43,133 nt of DNA, taken from the NCBI GenBank assembly GCA_947483645.1, contig CANKLS010000005.1, forward strand, positions 1 through 43,133, written 5' to 3'. The notes under the pieces are model-generated. The model was given only the letters and a program-made list of their open reading frames with translations, did not search any database and was not told where the DNA came from. The DNA is from Bradymonadales bacterium. GTDB taxonomy: Bacteria; Myxococcota; Bradymonadia; REDH01. Position 1 is the first letter of the stretch, and the number at the start of each line of letters is the position of its first letter. Both the position numbers and the translations under genes were made by a program. Below are positions 1-9,397 of this stretch, piece after piece.

Positions 1-2
1 CC

Positions 3-653
3 GTCACCTATGCGCTGCCTGGAAGCTGCGTCGCCGGCGACTGCTTCTACGCGGAGGCCTTCGAGGACTGCGCGGCCGAGGGCGGTTTCTGCCTTTCGGG
101 CGCCTGCGAGATCTCCGATCTCTGTCTCGGCGTGAGCTGCAATGCGCCGCCGGCCGACCTCTGCGTTGGTGACACCGCGGTGGTCTTTGGTGCGTCGGGC
201 CTCTGCCTGTTGGGCGACTGCAACTACGAGCGGACCGAGACCGACTGCGCGCTCGCCGGCGGCGAGTGTGCCGACGCGGCCTGCCAGTCGGTTGACCGTT
301 GCGCCGACGTGAGCTGCGACGCTCCCCCCGCAGACAGCTGCGACAGCGGCGCGGTGCTCCGGCTCTACAACGGCGTCGGTACCTGCAACGCCGCCACAGG
401 CGCCTGCGACTACCCGACCGGCACCGTCGATTGCACGGAGAGCGGCGCTGTCTGCGCGGATGGCGCCTGCTTCTCGAATGACCCCTGCTTCGAGGTGACC
501 TGCCCAGCCTTCACCGAGCCCTACTGCGCGGGCGATCAGTCCGTCACGGTCGGCGAGGGCATCTGTGTTGACGGCGGTTGTGATTACGACGCAGCGCTCT
601 CCTATGAGGACTGCACGCTCATCGGCCGCGTCTGCGTTGCCGGCCTCTGCCAG
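3..653 (+). repeat. Array of Cys-rich protein modules (3.5 copies)
   Basis: Within the first gene, units of about 175-185 bases repeat at protein level, with boundaries near bases 125, 302 and 488. Spacing of the Cys codons and the GxC, CxY, DC and DxC signatures is kept while the DNA has diverged. The last unit runs straight into the first lamin-tail-like domain. Related modules are found in the metalloprotease gene at 11789-13972. Confidence 0.65.
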
Positions 654-1619
654 CTCCCTGTCGCGACGGTTGCGGCCGGCGAACTCATCATCACCGAGGC
701 CAGCTTCACGGGGTCTACGGGCGGCGCCTGGTTCGAGGTGAAGAACATCACCGCGCGCACGCTCGACCTCCGAGGTCTGACGATCCGTGCCGGAGCCCAG
801 ACACTCTTCATCGGCGCTGCGGAGCCCATCGGCCCTGGCGACTACGGTGTGCTCGCGAGCAGCGCCGCCATCATCGGCGACATCGTTCCCACCTTCATCA
901 GCGATGCCTTCCCGGAGCTGGCTCCGACCGACTCCCTCGCGTTGCTTGCCGGCTCTACGCCCGTCGCGCAGATCGGCTTCGAGCGCATCGCGACCTCGCT
1001 CGAGGCCTCGACGCAGCTCGAGCCCCGGAGCTACCGCACGGCGCCGACCGCTGCGGCCAGCTGGTGCCTTGCGACCGAGAGCTTCGATCTCGGCCTCGTC
1101 GCGACCCCCGGCTATGTGAACAGCCCCTGCCCTGCGAGCGTGACGGCCTTCGCTGAGATCACCGAGATCATGCTCCTGCCCGCCGAAGAGCCCGACTCCA
1201 ACTTCCAGTGGTTTGAGGTGCGCAACCGGACCTCTGCCGATGTGGACCTGACAGGGCTTCAGGTGGTTGTGGGCGGCGCGGTTGCCGCACAGTTGGGCGA
1301 GGGCAACCTGCTGCCCGCCAACGGTCTCATTGTCTTCGGCACGACCTCGGGTGCCGCGGGCGGTCTGGTGAACATCCTCTACGGCTCTGGGACGACCGCT
1401 GTGACGCCGGGCTCGCTCGAACTTCGGATGGCCGGCGTGACCATCGATAACGTCTCCTGGACAGGCAGCTGGCCGGTGGCGGCAGGAGCCTCGATGCAGG
1501 TCTCCAACAGCGCTGCCTCCAACAACAGCGTGCTGAGCTGGTGCCTTTCCACCGTCCGTTACGACGCGACGGCCAACCTCGGCACGCCGGGCGCGCTCAA
1601 CGGCGTCTGCGCGCGCTAG
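3..1619 (+). CDS. Secreted-type Cys-rich repeat protein with two lamin-tail-like domains (5' end missing)
   Basis: The frame is open from the first bases of the window, so the start and any signal peptide lie upstream. What is seen: roughly three and a half Cys-rich modules of about 58-60 residues (pattern VxCxxPPxxxC ... GxC ... CxY ... DC ... GxxC ... GxC ... DxC, about eight Cys each) up to about base 650. Two beta-sandwich-like domains follow, with the lamin-tail signatures 'IITEASF...WFEVKN...LDLRGL' and 'ITEIMLL...WFEVRN...VDLTGL'. Family knowledge: such domains occur in large exported proteins of Myxococcota and relatives, with the Cys modules expected to form disulfides outside the cytoplasm. 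The protein ends in ordinary sequence (GALNGVCAR) without a sorting tail. A GTG at base 132 could act as a start but falls inside a module, so it is unlikely. The biochemical function is unknown. The stop codon overlaps that of the facing xerD gene. Confidence 0.8.
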   Translation, partial: VTYALPGSCVAGDCFYAEAFEDCAAEGGFCLSGACEISDLCLGVSCNAPPADLCVGDTAVVFGASGLCLLGDCNYERTETDCALAGGECADAACQSVDRCADVSCDAPPADSCDSGAVLRLYNGVGTCNAATGACDYPTGTVDCTESGAVCADGACFSNDPCFEVTCPAFTEPYCAGDQSVTVGEGICVDGGCDYDAALSYEDCTLIGRVCVAGLCQLPVATVAAGELIITEASFTGSTGGAWFEVKNITARTLDLRGLTIRAGAQTLFIGAAEPIGPGDYGVLASSAAIIGDIVPTFISDAFPELAPTDSLALLAGSTPVAQIGFERIATSLEASTQLEPRSYRTAPTAAASWCLATESFDLGLVATPGYVNSPCPASVTAFAEITEIMLLPAEEPDSNFQWFEVRNRTSADVDLTGLQVVVGGAVAAQLGEGNLLPANGLIVFGTTSGAAGGLVNILYGSGTTAVTPGSLELRMAGVTIDNVSWTGSWPVAAGASMQVSNSAASNNSVLSWCLSTVRYDATANLGTPGALNGVCAR

Positions 1620-2530
1620 CCGCGCGGGTGATGCTCGGTGTGCACCCGCTTCATTCGGTCGCGGGTGACGAGGGTGTAGATCTGCGTTGTGGAGAGGTCG
1701 GCGTGGCCTAGCATGGCCTGCAGCGCGCGGAGATCCGCGCCGTGGCGGAGCAGGTGGGTGGCGAAGCAGTGGCGCAGTTTGTGGGGCGAGATGCTGTCGT
1801 CGAGCCCGGCGAGATAGGCGTAGCGCTTGAGGTTCTTCCAGAACCCCTGGCGGGTCAGCGGACCACCGCGGGCGGAGATGAAGAGGGCGGTGGAGCTGTT
1901 CTTGCCAGAGAGCGCGAGCAGCCGTTGGCGCGGCCCATCCATCCAGCGCCGGATGGCGTCGCCGGCGACATCGCCGAGCGGCACGATGCGCTCCTTGCTG
2001 CCCTTGCCCCAGACGCGGATGAAGCCGCTGTCGAGATAGAGGCCGGTGACGGGGAGCAGCACCAACTCGCTCACGCGGAGGCCGGTGGCGTAGAGGAGTT
2101 CGAGCATGGCGATGTCTCGCAGCCCTTCGTCGGTCGCCTCGCTGGGGGCGCGGAGCAGCTGTTCGACCTGCTCTTCGCTCCAGACCTTGGGCAGGTTCCG
2201 GGTGACGCGGGGTACCTCGACGAGCGCCGCTGGGTCGACCTCGATGAGCGCCTCGACGCGGAGGAACTTGAAGAAGCGGCGGAGGCTTACGATGTTGCGT
2301 GCGAGGGTTCGCGATTTGAGCCCCTGGTCGAGTCGAGCGAGCAGGTAGGCGTTGAGGTCGCGGGTGCCGACGGAGGCGGCGGTGGTGAGCCGCTGTTCTA
2401 CAGCCCAGGCGGTGAAGGCTGCGAGGTCTGCGCCGTAGGCCGCGAGCGTGTTCTTGGCGAGGCCGCGCTCGATGCTGAGGTGCTCGAGGTAGCGCTGGAT
2501 GGCCTCATCCAGGCTGAGAGTGGGATCCAT
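1616..2530 (-). CDS. xerD: Tyrosine recombinase XerD/XerC
   Basis: Site-specific recombinase of 304 residues, the usual length for XerC/XerD, expected to resolve chromosome dimers at dif. Seen: an N-terminal SAM-like core-binding domain (LSLDEAIQRYLEHL..., ERGLAKNTLAAY) and a complete C-terminal catalytic set: R152 (ATGLRVSEL), K176 (WGKGSKER), H250 and R253 (PHKLRH), H276 (LGHADLS) and nucleophile Y285 (TTQIYT). The ATG start lies 26 bases inside the 3' end of glnD, so the two are probably co-transcribed and translationally coupled. Its TAG stop and the TAG of the facing upstream gene share one CTAG palindrome. The XerC versus XerD assignment is not certain from sequence alone; the HKLRH and QAMLGHADLSTTQ region fits either. 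Confidence 0.9.
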   Translation of the reverse strand: MDPTLSLDEAIQRYLEHLSIERGLAKNTLAAYGADLAAFTAWAVEQRLTTAASVGTRDLNAYLLARLDQGLKSRTLARNIVSLRRFFKFLRVEALIEVDPAALVEVPRVTRNLPKVWSEEQVEQLLRAPSEATDEGLRDIAMLELLYATGLRVSELVLLPVTGLYLDSGFIRVWGKGSKERIVPLGDVAGDAIRRWMDGPRQRLLALSGKNSSTALFISARGGPLTRQGFWKNLKRYAYLAGLDDSISPHKLRHCFATHLLRHGADLRALQAMLGHADLSTTQIYTLVTRDRMKRVHTEHHPRG

Positions 2531-5144
2531 CGGTCAGTTCCATGCGCGCTTTGAGGACGACGGCGAGGTCGTCTGCGGCGACGGTACACCCGGTGTTGGG
2601 GCGAACATAGAAAGTGTCGACGGCGCGCTCTCCCTCGCTGGAGATGATGGAGCGGTCGATCTCGAAGCCGAGCTCCCACAGAGCGAGCGAGAGGTCTGCG
2701 AGGAGACCGATGCGGTCGCGACACTTGACCTCGACGATGACGAGGTCGGTAACGTTGGGTTCATGGGCCCGCTTGACGTTGAGCGGGATAGGCTGCCTGT
2801 GGCGGGGCTGCGCTTTGGACTCGCTCTGCCACTTCTGGCGCAGCGTGGCGGTGTTGGTCGCGCCGGAGAGCACGTCCTCCATGGTGGCGAGGAGCCGCTT
2901 GCTGCGCCGGTCGCTGAGCGCCTTGCCGCCGGGGTCTGTCCAGTCGAGGTCGAACCGGTCGACGACCCATCCGCTCTTGGTGGTGAAGATGCGGGCGCGC
3001 AGGATGTTGACCCGGTCGGCTGCGATGCCGGCGGTGAGGTCGAAGAGGAGGCGCGGCCTGTCTTTGGTGCAGACCCAGAGGACAGCGGAGCCGGCGGCGC
3101 CATCGGCATCGAGTCGGAGGCCGCGCAGTGTGGGGGCGACCGCCGCTTCTGCGAGCATGGCGACGGCGGTACCGAGCTCGTCATCATTGAATGCGGCCCA
3201 ATGGGCATCGGAGAGTTCGGTGGTGAGCCAGCGGAGCGTCTCGTCGGAGAGGGAGCCGTCGCGGAGCGCAGCCTGCATGGGCGGGCGCTCGGCGAGGTGG
3301 GGCGCCGGTGCCGGCGTGCCGTGGAGGTAGTGGCGGGTGGCCTCGTAGAGCCCGCGCAAAAGCTCAATCTTCCAAGAGAGAGTCCCTTGCGGGCTGACGG
3401 AGGTGGCGTCTGCCCAGGTCAGCACGGCGAGGGCGTGGAGCTCACCGGGCGGCCGAATGAAGCCTGCGAAGGTCTCGATGGTGCGTGGGTCGCTCAGGTC
3501 GCGGCGCTGGCTGACGCGTGCCAGGCGGAGGTGCTCGAGAACGAGCCAGCGTGAGAGTTCGATGGCCTCTGCCGGCAGCTCCATGCGGCGCGCAATCTCG
3601 GCGGTCATGCCGGCGCCGATGAGGCTGTGATCGCCCTCGAGGGCCTTGCCCACATCGTGGAAGAGGGTGGCCAGGCGAACCGCTTCGCGGAGCCAGGGCT
3701 CGCGCGTGCCGAGGTGGGCCCAGGCCTCTGTGACGAAGCGGGGTGCGGCTGGCGGCTCCTTGTCGAGTCCTGCGATGCGGAGGAAGGACTCGAGGAGGTG
3801 GCGGTCTGTGGTGTAGACGTGATGGACATCGCGGCTGGTGTGGCCGACGAGGTGGGCCCATTCCGGCACCAGGGTGCGGAGGAGGTCGAGTTCGAGCAGC
3901 AGCCGCAGGAAGCGACCGTCTGGGGTGGGGGTGAGGATGGCCTCACGGAGCATCGCGATTGCCGCGGGGTGCATGGCCGCGGCGGGCTCGAGTTTGGCAG
4001 CCAGCTCACGGATGAGGGTCCGCGTTGCAGGGTGGAGCGGCCGCTCCTGTTGGACGGTGGCCTGCAGCAGCCGGCGCACATCGGCGAGCGAAGAAGGGGG
4101 AAGGGCGGGGTCGTGGGCGAGCCGCTCGCCCATGCGGAGGATTCCCGGCGCGATGCGCTCGGGCGTTGCCCGCTCGGCGGCAATGGTCCACTCTTCGAGC
4201 CACCGTTCGGCGAGTTCGGCGAGGGTCGATGCGAACTTGTAGAGGGAACGCATGAGTTCGGAGACGGCGTCTGCGTCTGTGCCCGTGCCGAAGCCCATGC
4301 CGCGGGCGACATCGGGCTGTCGCTCGAAGGCGAGCCGGTCGTTCCGCCAGCGCGAGAGCGCGTGGAGCACCAGCCGGACGCGGGCAATGAAGGCGAAGGC
4401 CTGTTCGAAGGCCTCTGCATCGGCCGCGCCGATGCGGCCGTCGCGGGCAAGTGCACGTAGGTCACAGGTGCCGAAGCGGACCTGCGCCGCCCATCGGACG
4501 GCGTGACCGTCGCGGAGTCCGCCGCGGCCCATCTTGAGCTGCGGCTCGAGCATGAAGGCCGAGCCGCCGAACTGCTCGTGGCGGGCGTGGAGCCCCTCTT
4601 CGATGAGGGTGCAGATGCCGTCGGCACCGCCCGTGAAGCTGTTGCGGATGGTGGCGAGAGCGGTGAGGCTGGGCTCCAGCATCACCTGGTCGGTACCGGC
4701 AACGAGTCGGCTGTCGAGCGAGGCGGTGGCGACGGTGACGTCGCTGCCGATGAGCGTCAGGTGTTCCGATACGGAGCGGACGCGGGCCGAGAGCCGGAGG
4801 CCGGCGTCCTGGAGCTGCAGCAGCATGCGCTGGATCCGCTCGCCGAAGCCGGGAGCAGACCGTTCGAGGCGCGCGAGCGGCTCAGCCGGGAGGTCGTCGC
4901 CGAGCGGGTCGCGGTAGAGGATAACGATGTCGACGTCGGCATGCGGGAAGATCTCGCGCCGCCCGTAACCGCCCACCGCGATGAGCTGAAAGTGGGCGAG
5001 CCCCTCGGGGCCCAGCACTTCAGATGCAGCACGCGAAATCCGCTCGTCGAGCAGTTCGGTGAGTGCCTCGCAGACCTCGGCGGCATCGCTGCCGGAGCGG
5101 ATCCTGCCCAAGATCTCATCAGCGGGGAGAATTTGCTCAGCCAT
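2505..5144 (-). CDS. glnD: Bifunctional PII uridylyltransferase / uridylyl-removing enzyme
   Basis: Nitrogen-sensing enzyme that uridylylates PII under nitrogen limitation and reverses this when glutamine is high. At 879 residues it matches the family (about 890). Domains in order: nucleotidyltransferase with GGYGRREIFPHADVD carrying the metal-binding Asp pair; a helical GlnD-specific domain; an HD phosphohydrolase domain with HVYTTDRH and LFHDVGKALEGDHS; and two C-terminal ACT domains (VLWVCTKDRPRLLFDLT and LVIVEVKCRDRIGLLADLS) for glutamine sensing. The ATG follows a 106-base intergenic region shared with divergent truD, which suggests it heads a glnD-xerD transcript. No glnB or amtB gene lies nearby in the window, so the PII partner is elsewhere. 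Confidence 0.95.
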   Translation of the reverse strand: MAEQILPADEILGRIRSGSDAAEVCEALTELLDERISRAASEVLGPEGLAHFQLIAVGGYGRREIFPHADVDIVILYRDPLGDDLPAEPLARLERSAPGFGERIQRMLLQLQDAGLRLSARVRSVSEHLTLIGSDVTVATASLDSRLVAGTDQVMLEPSLTALATIRNSFTGGADGICTLIEEGLHARHEQFGGSAFMLEPQLKMGRGGLRDGHAVRWAAQVRFGTCDLRALARDGRIGAADAEAFEQAFAFIARVRLVLHALSRWRNDRLAFERQPDVARGMGFGTGTDADAVSELMRSLYKFASTLAELAERWLEEWTIAAERATPERIAPGILRMGERLAHDPALPPSSLADVRRLLQATVQQERPLHPATRTLIRELAAKLEPAAAMHPAAIAMLREAILTPTPDGRFLRLLLELDLLRTLVPEWAHLVGHTSRDVHHVYTTDRHLLESFLRIAGLDKEPPAAPRFVTEAWAHLGTREPWLREAVRLATLFHDVGKALEGDHSLIGAGMTAEIARRMELPAEAIELSRWLVLEHLRLARVSQRRDLSDPRTIETFAGFIRPPGELHALAVLTWADATSVSPQGTLSWKIELLRGLYEATRHYLHGTPAPAPHLAERPPMQAALRDGSLSDETLRWLTTELSDAHWAAFNDDELGTAVAMLAEAAVAPTLRGLRLDADGAAGSAVLWVCTKDRPRLLFDLTAGIAADRVNILRARIFTTKSGWVVDRFDLDWTDPGGKALSDRRSKRLLATMEDVLSGATNTATLRQKWQSESKAQPRHRQPIPLNVKRAHEPNVTDLVIVEVKCRDRIGLLADLSLALWELGFEIDRSIISSEGERAVDTFYVRPNTGCTVAADDLAVVLKARMELTDGSHSQPG

Positions 5145-5187
5145 GCAGCCATCAACCGTTGGAGTTGAGGATTCGCTCCTACCACAG

Positions 5188-5216
5188 TTGCGCGATCGTT
5201 GTCTCGCCCGTTAGCA
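5188..5216 (+). promoter_or_regulatory. Possible sigma-70-type promoter of truD
   Basis: In the 106-base divergent glnD-truD spacer, TTGCGC (5188-5193) is followed after 17 bases by TTAGCA (5211-5216). A transcript would begin about 28 bases before the truD ATG. This is an eye-made call without consensus statistics. Similar TTGC...(C)TA pairs occur before several other genes in the window. Confidence 0.3.
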
Positions 5217-5250
5217 CGGCGGTTCACTCCCCTTGCCAACGAGCCGAACG

Positions 5251-6369
5251 ATGCAGCCATTCCAGCCGCCCTTTGACACCGAACCGCTGGCTGGGATCGG
5301 CGGCCAAATCAGCGCCCGCTCCGAAGATTTCGTCGTCGACGAGGTGCAGTTGTATGATTGGTCGGGCGAGGGCGACCACCTGATGGTGCGCTTTCGCAAG
5401 ACGGGGATGAACACGCAGTTCGCTGTGAAGGCCATCGCCCGCGCGGCGGGCGTCGACGCCCGCGATATCGGCGTGGCCGGGCAGAAGGACCGCTGGGCTG
5501 TGACCTCGCAGTGGGTGAGCATCCCGAAGCGGAGCGCGCCGGTGGAGGAGTGGTCGCTCCCGGAGGGCCTCGAGGTGCTCGAGACGGCGTTTCACAACAA
5601 CAAGTTGCGGACGGGCCATCTGAGCGCAAACCGCTTCCGGATCGTGCTCATCGGGGTCGAAGACAGCGAGGAGAACCGGTCGCGCGAGGCCGAAATCACC
5701 TCGTTGATTCGGTCGCGCGGGATCGCGAACTACTTCGGCCCGCAGCGGTTTGGGCGTGGCGGCAACAATCTTGATCAGGCGCTGGCCTGGGTGCGCGCAG
5801 ACCGTCGCGACCGCGGCCGCGTGGACCGTTTCGTGGCGCGGCTGCTGCCGAGCGTGGTGCAGTCGGAGCACTTCAACCGGTTCCTGGCGCTGCGGCTCGC
5901 GGCGGGGCGCGCTCGGCTGCTGACGGGTGAGGTCGTGCGGCTCGATGGGACGAATCGGCTCTTCGCGGTAGAGGACGCCGCAGCGGAGCAGGAGCGGTTG
6001 ACGACGCACGACATCTGGCTCACGGGCCCGATGTGGGGCGCGAAGATGCGGCGTGCCGCTGCGGAGGCAGCCGAGATGGAACTGGCCGCCGCTGCCGAGA
6101 TGGGGCTCGACGAGGCTGGATTGACGCAGCTCGGAGCAGAAGTGGACGGCACGCGGCGTGACCTCGTCACGCCAATGGCCGACCTCGAGGTTTCGTGGAT
6201 GGGTGCGGATGATTCTGGACGGGGGGCCCCAATCGTCGTACTCCAATTCTCGCTTCCTTCGGGCGGCTACGCGACCCAGGTGGCGCGGGAGTATTGCAGA
6301 CGGTCGTGGGAAGCCCTTCGACCGGTAGAGCGGAGCGATGAGCCTGATGACGCTGGTGACTTGGCATAG
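5251..6369 (+). CDS. truD: tRNA pseudouridine(13) synthase TruD
   Basis: Makes pseudouridine at position 13 of tRNA-Glu in the cytoplasm. At 372 residues it matches the family. Seen motifs: VAGQKDRWAVTSQW with catalytic D80; NNKLRTGHLSANRF; NYFGPQRFGRGGNN; and GPMWGAKM near the C terminus. A Glu/Ala-rich helical stretch follows the GPMWG motif. ATG 5251 is chosen because the N terminus then aligns with TruD (PLAGIGGQISARSEDFVVDE); an in-frame TTG at 5233 would add six residues. The 3' end overlaps the next gene by 32 bases, so truD, the large following gene and ksgA look like one operon. Confidence 0.93.
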   Translation: MQPFQPPFDTEPLAGIGGQISARSEDFVVDEVQLYDWSGEGDHLMVRFRKTGMNTQFAVKAIARAAGVDARDIGVAGQKDRWAVTSQWVSIPKRSAPVEEWSLPEGLEVLETAFHNNKLRTGHLSANRFRIVLIGVEDSEENRSREAEITSLIRSRGIANYFGPQRFGRGGNNLDQALAWVRADRRDRGRVDRFVARLLPSVVQSEHFNRFLALRLAAGRARLLTGEVVRLDGTNRLFAVEDAAAEQERLTTHDIWLTGPMWGAKMRRAAAEAAEMELAAAAEMGLDEAGLTQLGAEVDGTRRDLVTPMADLEVSWMGADDSGRGAPIVVLQFSLPSGGYATQVAREYCRRSWEALRPVERSDEPDDAGDLA

Positions 6370-9300
6370 GTCTGAACTGACCGAAGAATTTGGGAAGCTC
6401 CGCCGCGACCTCTCGCCCTCGCTCCTGAACAGTCTTGTGCTTGCGGGGCTTGTTCCTGCGCAGGAGACCCAGGGTGTGGCGTCGCGCTTCAGTGCGCTTG
6501 CCATCGTGCCGATTCTTCAGGCGCAGGCCTCCTCGCAGCCCTTTGAAGACGAGCGGCTTCCGCGCGAAGCCCGCCCCTTCCTTGAACTGCATCGGGGCGT
6601 TCGGGCTGCGGCAGCCCTCTGTATCCAGCGGGTCGAACAGACGCTCGTACGCTGCGCTTCGCTCGGCACGCTCTCCTCGATGCTGAGGCAGTGGGACGCA
6701 GCGACGCTCGAGTCACTCCGTGGCGACGCGCGCCTTGAGTGGCGGCTCACGCAGTTACTCGACTGGCTCCGCACCGAGGCAGCTTCCGCGGCGGCTCCTG
6801 CAGCCAAGGTGTCGGCCGTCGCGTCGCTCAGCGGCGCCGGCTGGTCGGTCCCTTCGGTGCCTGCGCTGTCGCCCGTCTATGGCGCTTCCGGCCCGGCCCG
6901 GCCTGCTGCCGCGGTGAGCGCGAGCTTCGCCGAGCGGCTGGCGCGCATCTCGGCCGCTGTCGGCAAGCCGTTGCCCGTTTCTCTGGCGCCAGCGCCGCAG
7001 CCTGCTGCCGAGCCTGCGGCGTTCAGTGCGCCGGCGTTGCAGCCTGCTGTTCCGCTGCCCAAGCCAGCGGCGCCGATTCCTCGCCCGCTGCCCAAGCGGC
7101 AGCCGGTGGAGCGGGCGGTTTCGGACGAGGTTGACTGGGGATTTGAACAGGTCGCTCCGTCATCTTCGCCTGCCGGCATTGCCGTTGCTGCCCCCGCGGA
7201 AATGCCTGGTTCCGCTGTCGTTGCTCCGGAGCGGGTAGCTCCATCCTGGCCCGCCTTGGTGGCCCAGTCTGCGCCTGTTCCGGAAGCGCCATCTTCGCCG
7301 GCCCTGCTCGCGCAGGAGTCTTCGGGCCTCCATTCCACCATCAAGTTTGAGCTCGGCCCCTCGCAGGCAGAGGCGCGCGAGGAGATCGATCTCAGCGCAT
7401 CGCTCGGCACGGCCACCTCGCTTGCCCTCGCATCGGCCTCCTCGGAAGGCCCCAAAGTCGCGTCGCCCGCGTTTGAGATCTCGAGAGCCCTCTTCGATGC
7501 TTCGGAACCGGAGGCGCCCTCCGTCGCGGCCTATCCGGCCTCGAACGCCGACGTAACGGAGTCTGTCTGGTCTGAGTCAAACATCGAGGTCGGTCAGCAG
7601 GAGCCCGCGCGCTGGGAGTTGGCGGTCGATGCAATCCGGCGGCTCGCGCAGAGCAGAGAAGCCGGTCAGCTCTCACCCTACGCGGAGGCGATGGCGGCAA
7701 ACGCGGTTGAGGCCTGTCTGGCCTGCGAGGTCTACGAGGTTGAGCCCGACCTCCTGCAGTTTGCAGACGATGCGACCCTGCCATTGGCGGAGCTCGTCTG
7801 GGCGGAGCTGGAGCCGGAGCTGAGCAACAGTGAGCGCGCAGAGCTGGCGGTCCGCTTTGCCGAGCGGCTGTCGCGTCGCCGCACCGCAGACGGCCGTGTT
7901 TTGCTCCGCAAGCAGCTTGTCGGCGTCTGCCGGATCGTGCTGCGTGATCCCGCGTTGGCCTACGACCTCCTAACCGACCGCTTCACCTCGGTGGATCTCA
8001 CAGCGGAGGAGTGCGATCTCGTGTCGGAGCTCGCCGATGAGACCGCCAACCAGGTGAGCTGGTCGGAGCTGCTTGAGCGTTCCTCGATGGAGCGGCCGGA
8101 GCTCGCGACGCTCTTTTCGGGCTATCGTCTGGAGGCCATGGAGCGGGTCGGCGACCTTACGGGTGTGGCCGATGCGCTTGAGCGGACGCTGACCGAGACG
8201 AGCGACACACTCACCTACCTCGCCCTCCTTCGCCGCACGATGGCGCTCGTCGAGAACGACCTCGGCGACCTCCACCGCGCTGCCGAGCTGGCCCGCAACG
8301 CCATCGCCTCGGGCCGCTTCGACGACCAGCTTCTGGGCGAGACCGACCGGCTGTTTGCGGAGGCCTGGCGGTTCGAAGAGCTGAGCGATCTGCTCCTCAA
8401 TGCGGTTTCCTCGGAACCCGCCGGTTCGTTGCGGCTGACCGCAGTCCTGCGCCGCCTCTTCTACCTTGCGCGCGACCACTTCGCAGATGCGCTGCAGGCG
8501 TCGCGGACGATGGTCGAGCTTCTCGTCGACCCCCGCCACGACGCTGGGTTGATGCTGTCGAAGGTGGTCCTGCCTACAGAGTATGACGCTGCCCGTCGCG
8601 AAGCGGAGGCGCTGCGCGAGTTTGCGCTCGTACGGCCGGATGACGACGTGACACCCGCGGTGAGGATTCGAGCCTCCTACCTCTTCGCCCTGGTCCTGAA
8701 CGACGACGATTCCGGGGCCGAGCAGCTCATGGCAGCGCTCCCGCGCCTGGGCGACGACCCCGCGCTGATCATCGCCGCAGAGCAGGTCATGTTCGCGCTC
8801 ACCCAGTCGTCGGAGTATGGTGCCGACGCGGTGGGCTGGCTGCTTGCCCGCGCCCACGCCTGCCAAGACCGCGCTGACGCGCTCGCCCAGCTTGTCGCGT
8901 TGATGCAGCTACCCGCCGAGGCTGCCATCAGCGACGAGGCCCGTGCGGAGATCTCCGAAGACGCCATCGCGCTTGCCGATTCGCCGGAGGTACCCGCCTC
9001 CGACCGCGCAGCGGCGCACCTTGCTGTAGCCCGTCTCAAGCGTGGAGCCGGCGCCCTGCGCACCGCTGCATTCCACGCAGTGCAGGCGGCTGAGCAGGCT
9101 GCAGACGAAGAGGTGGATGAACTCCTCTTCTCAGATGCGCTCGCCGAGCTCGGCGACCTCGGCGGGAGCTCGCTCCGCGCTTGGGGTGGCGATGAGGTCT
9201 CGGCCCGCGCGCTCTTCTCGAACAACCTCACCGTGCTTCTGAGTTTCGGCCGGCTCTGCAGCCAAGCGGGCGCTTGGCCTCAGGCTGTGCGTGCCTTCGA

Positions 9301-9397
9301 GCGGGCGGTTCCGCTGCTCCGCGCTACAGACGATTCCGCCGGCTTGGCGGCGGCCGAACAGCAGCTCGATGCGGCGCGGCAGCAGCTCCCACAGTGA
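6338..9397 (+). CDS. Large Ala/Pro-linker protein with C-terminal helical (TPR-like) repeats
   Basis: A 1019-residue protein of unknown function. Seen: no signal peptide or membrane segment, so cytoplasmic. A helical N-terminal domain (about 1-150) is followed by a long Ala/Pro/Ser-rich, probably disordered linker (about 150-410) with repeated 'P-x-P-x-P' and 'APA' runs. The rest (about 430-1019) is a continuous run of amphipathic helices resembling degenerate TPRs, for example 'GDLHRAAELARNAI' and a final canonical-looking 'QAGAWPQAVRAFERAVPLL'. The ATG overlaps the truD end by 32 bases, and its TGA overlaps the ksgA GTG start (GTGA), so it is wedged between two RNA-modification enzymes and very likely co-translated with them. 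A second ATG three codons in is also possible. Family knowledge: very large TPR-like proteins are common in Myxococcota and often act as scaffolds. No enzymatic motif is seen. Confidence 0.8.
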   Translation: MSLMTLVTWHRSELTEEFGKLRRDLSPSLLNSLVLAGLVPAQETQGVASRFSALAIVPILQAQASSQPFEDERLPREARPFLELHRGVRAAAALCIQRVEQTLVRCASLGTLSSMLRQWDAATLESLRGDARLEWRLTQLLDWLRTEAASAAAPAAKVSAVASLSGAGWSVPSVPALSPVYGASGPARPAAAVSASFAERLARISAAVGKPLPVSLAPAPQPAAEPAAFSAPALQPAVPLPKPAAPIPRPLPKRQPVERAVSDEVDWGFEQVAPSSSPAGIAVAAPAEMPGSAVVAPERVAPSWPALVAQSAPVPEAPSSPALLAQESSGLHSTIKFELGPSQAEAREEIDLSASLGTATSLALASASSEGPKVASPAFEISRALFDASEPEAPSVAAYPASNADVTESVWSESNIEVGQQEPARWELAVDAIRRLAQSREAGQLSPYAEAMAANAVEACLACEVYEVEPDLLQFADDATLPLAELVWAELEPELSNSERAELAVRFAERLSRRRTADGRVLLRKQLVGVCRIVLRDPALAYDLLTDRFTSVDLTAEECDLVSELADETANQVSWSELLERSSMERPELATLFSGYRLEAMERVGDLTGVADALERTLTETSDTLTYLALLRRTMALVENDLGDLHRAAELARNAIASGRFDDQLLGETDRLFAEAWRFEELSDLLLNAVSSEPAGSLRLTAVLRRLFYLARDHFADALQASRTMVELLVDPRHDAGLMLSKVVLPTEYDAARREAEALREFALVRPDDDVTPAVRIRASYLFALVLNDDDSGAEQLMAALPRLGDDPALIIAAEQVMFALTQSSEYGADAVGWLLARAHACQDRADALAQLVALMQLPAEAAISDEARAEISEDAIALADSPEVPASDRAAAHLAVARLKRGAGALRTAAFHAVQAAEQAADEEVDELLFSDALAELGDLGGSSLRAWGGDEVSARALFSNNLTVLLSFGRLCSQAGAWPQAVRAFERAVPLLRATDDSAGLAAAEQQLDAARQQLPQ

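Noticed and set aside
5143..5260. ATGCAGCCAT occurring near both glnD and truD starts as a possible regulatory repeat
   Set aside because: One copy lies over the glnD start and the other is part of the truD start codon region; ten bases of similarity in the same spacer is weak and the copies are not symmetric.
5224..6504. Open frame of 426 codons opposite truD
   Set aside because: Translation is Arg/His/Pro-rich without domain features; truD on the plus strand has full family motifs.
9274..9393. Upstream extension of the ksgA frame (40 extra codons)
   Set aside because: The extra residues lie inside the previous gene in another frame, are Arg/Gly-rich and do not match KsgA, whose N terminus aligns from GTG 9394.
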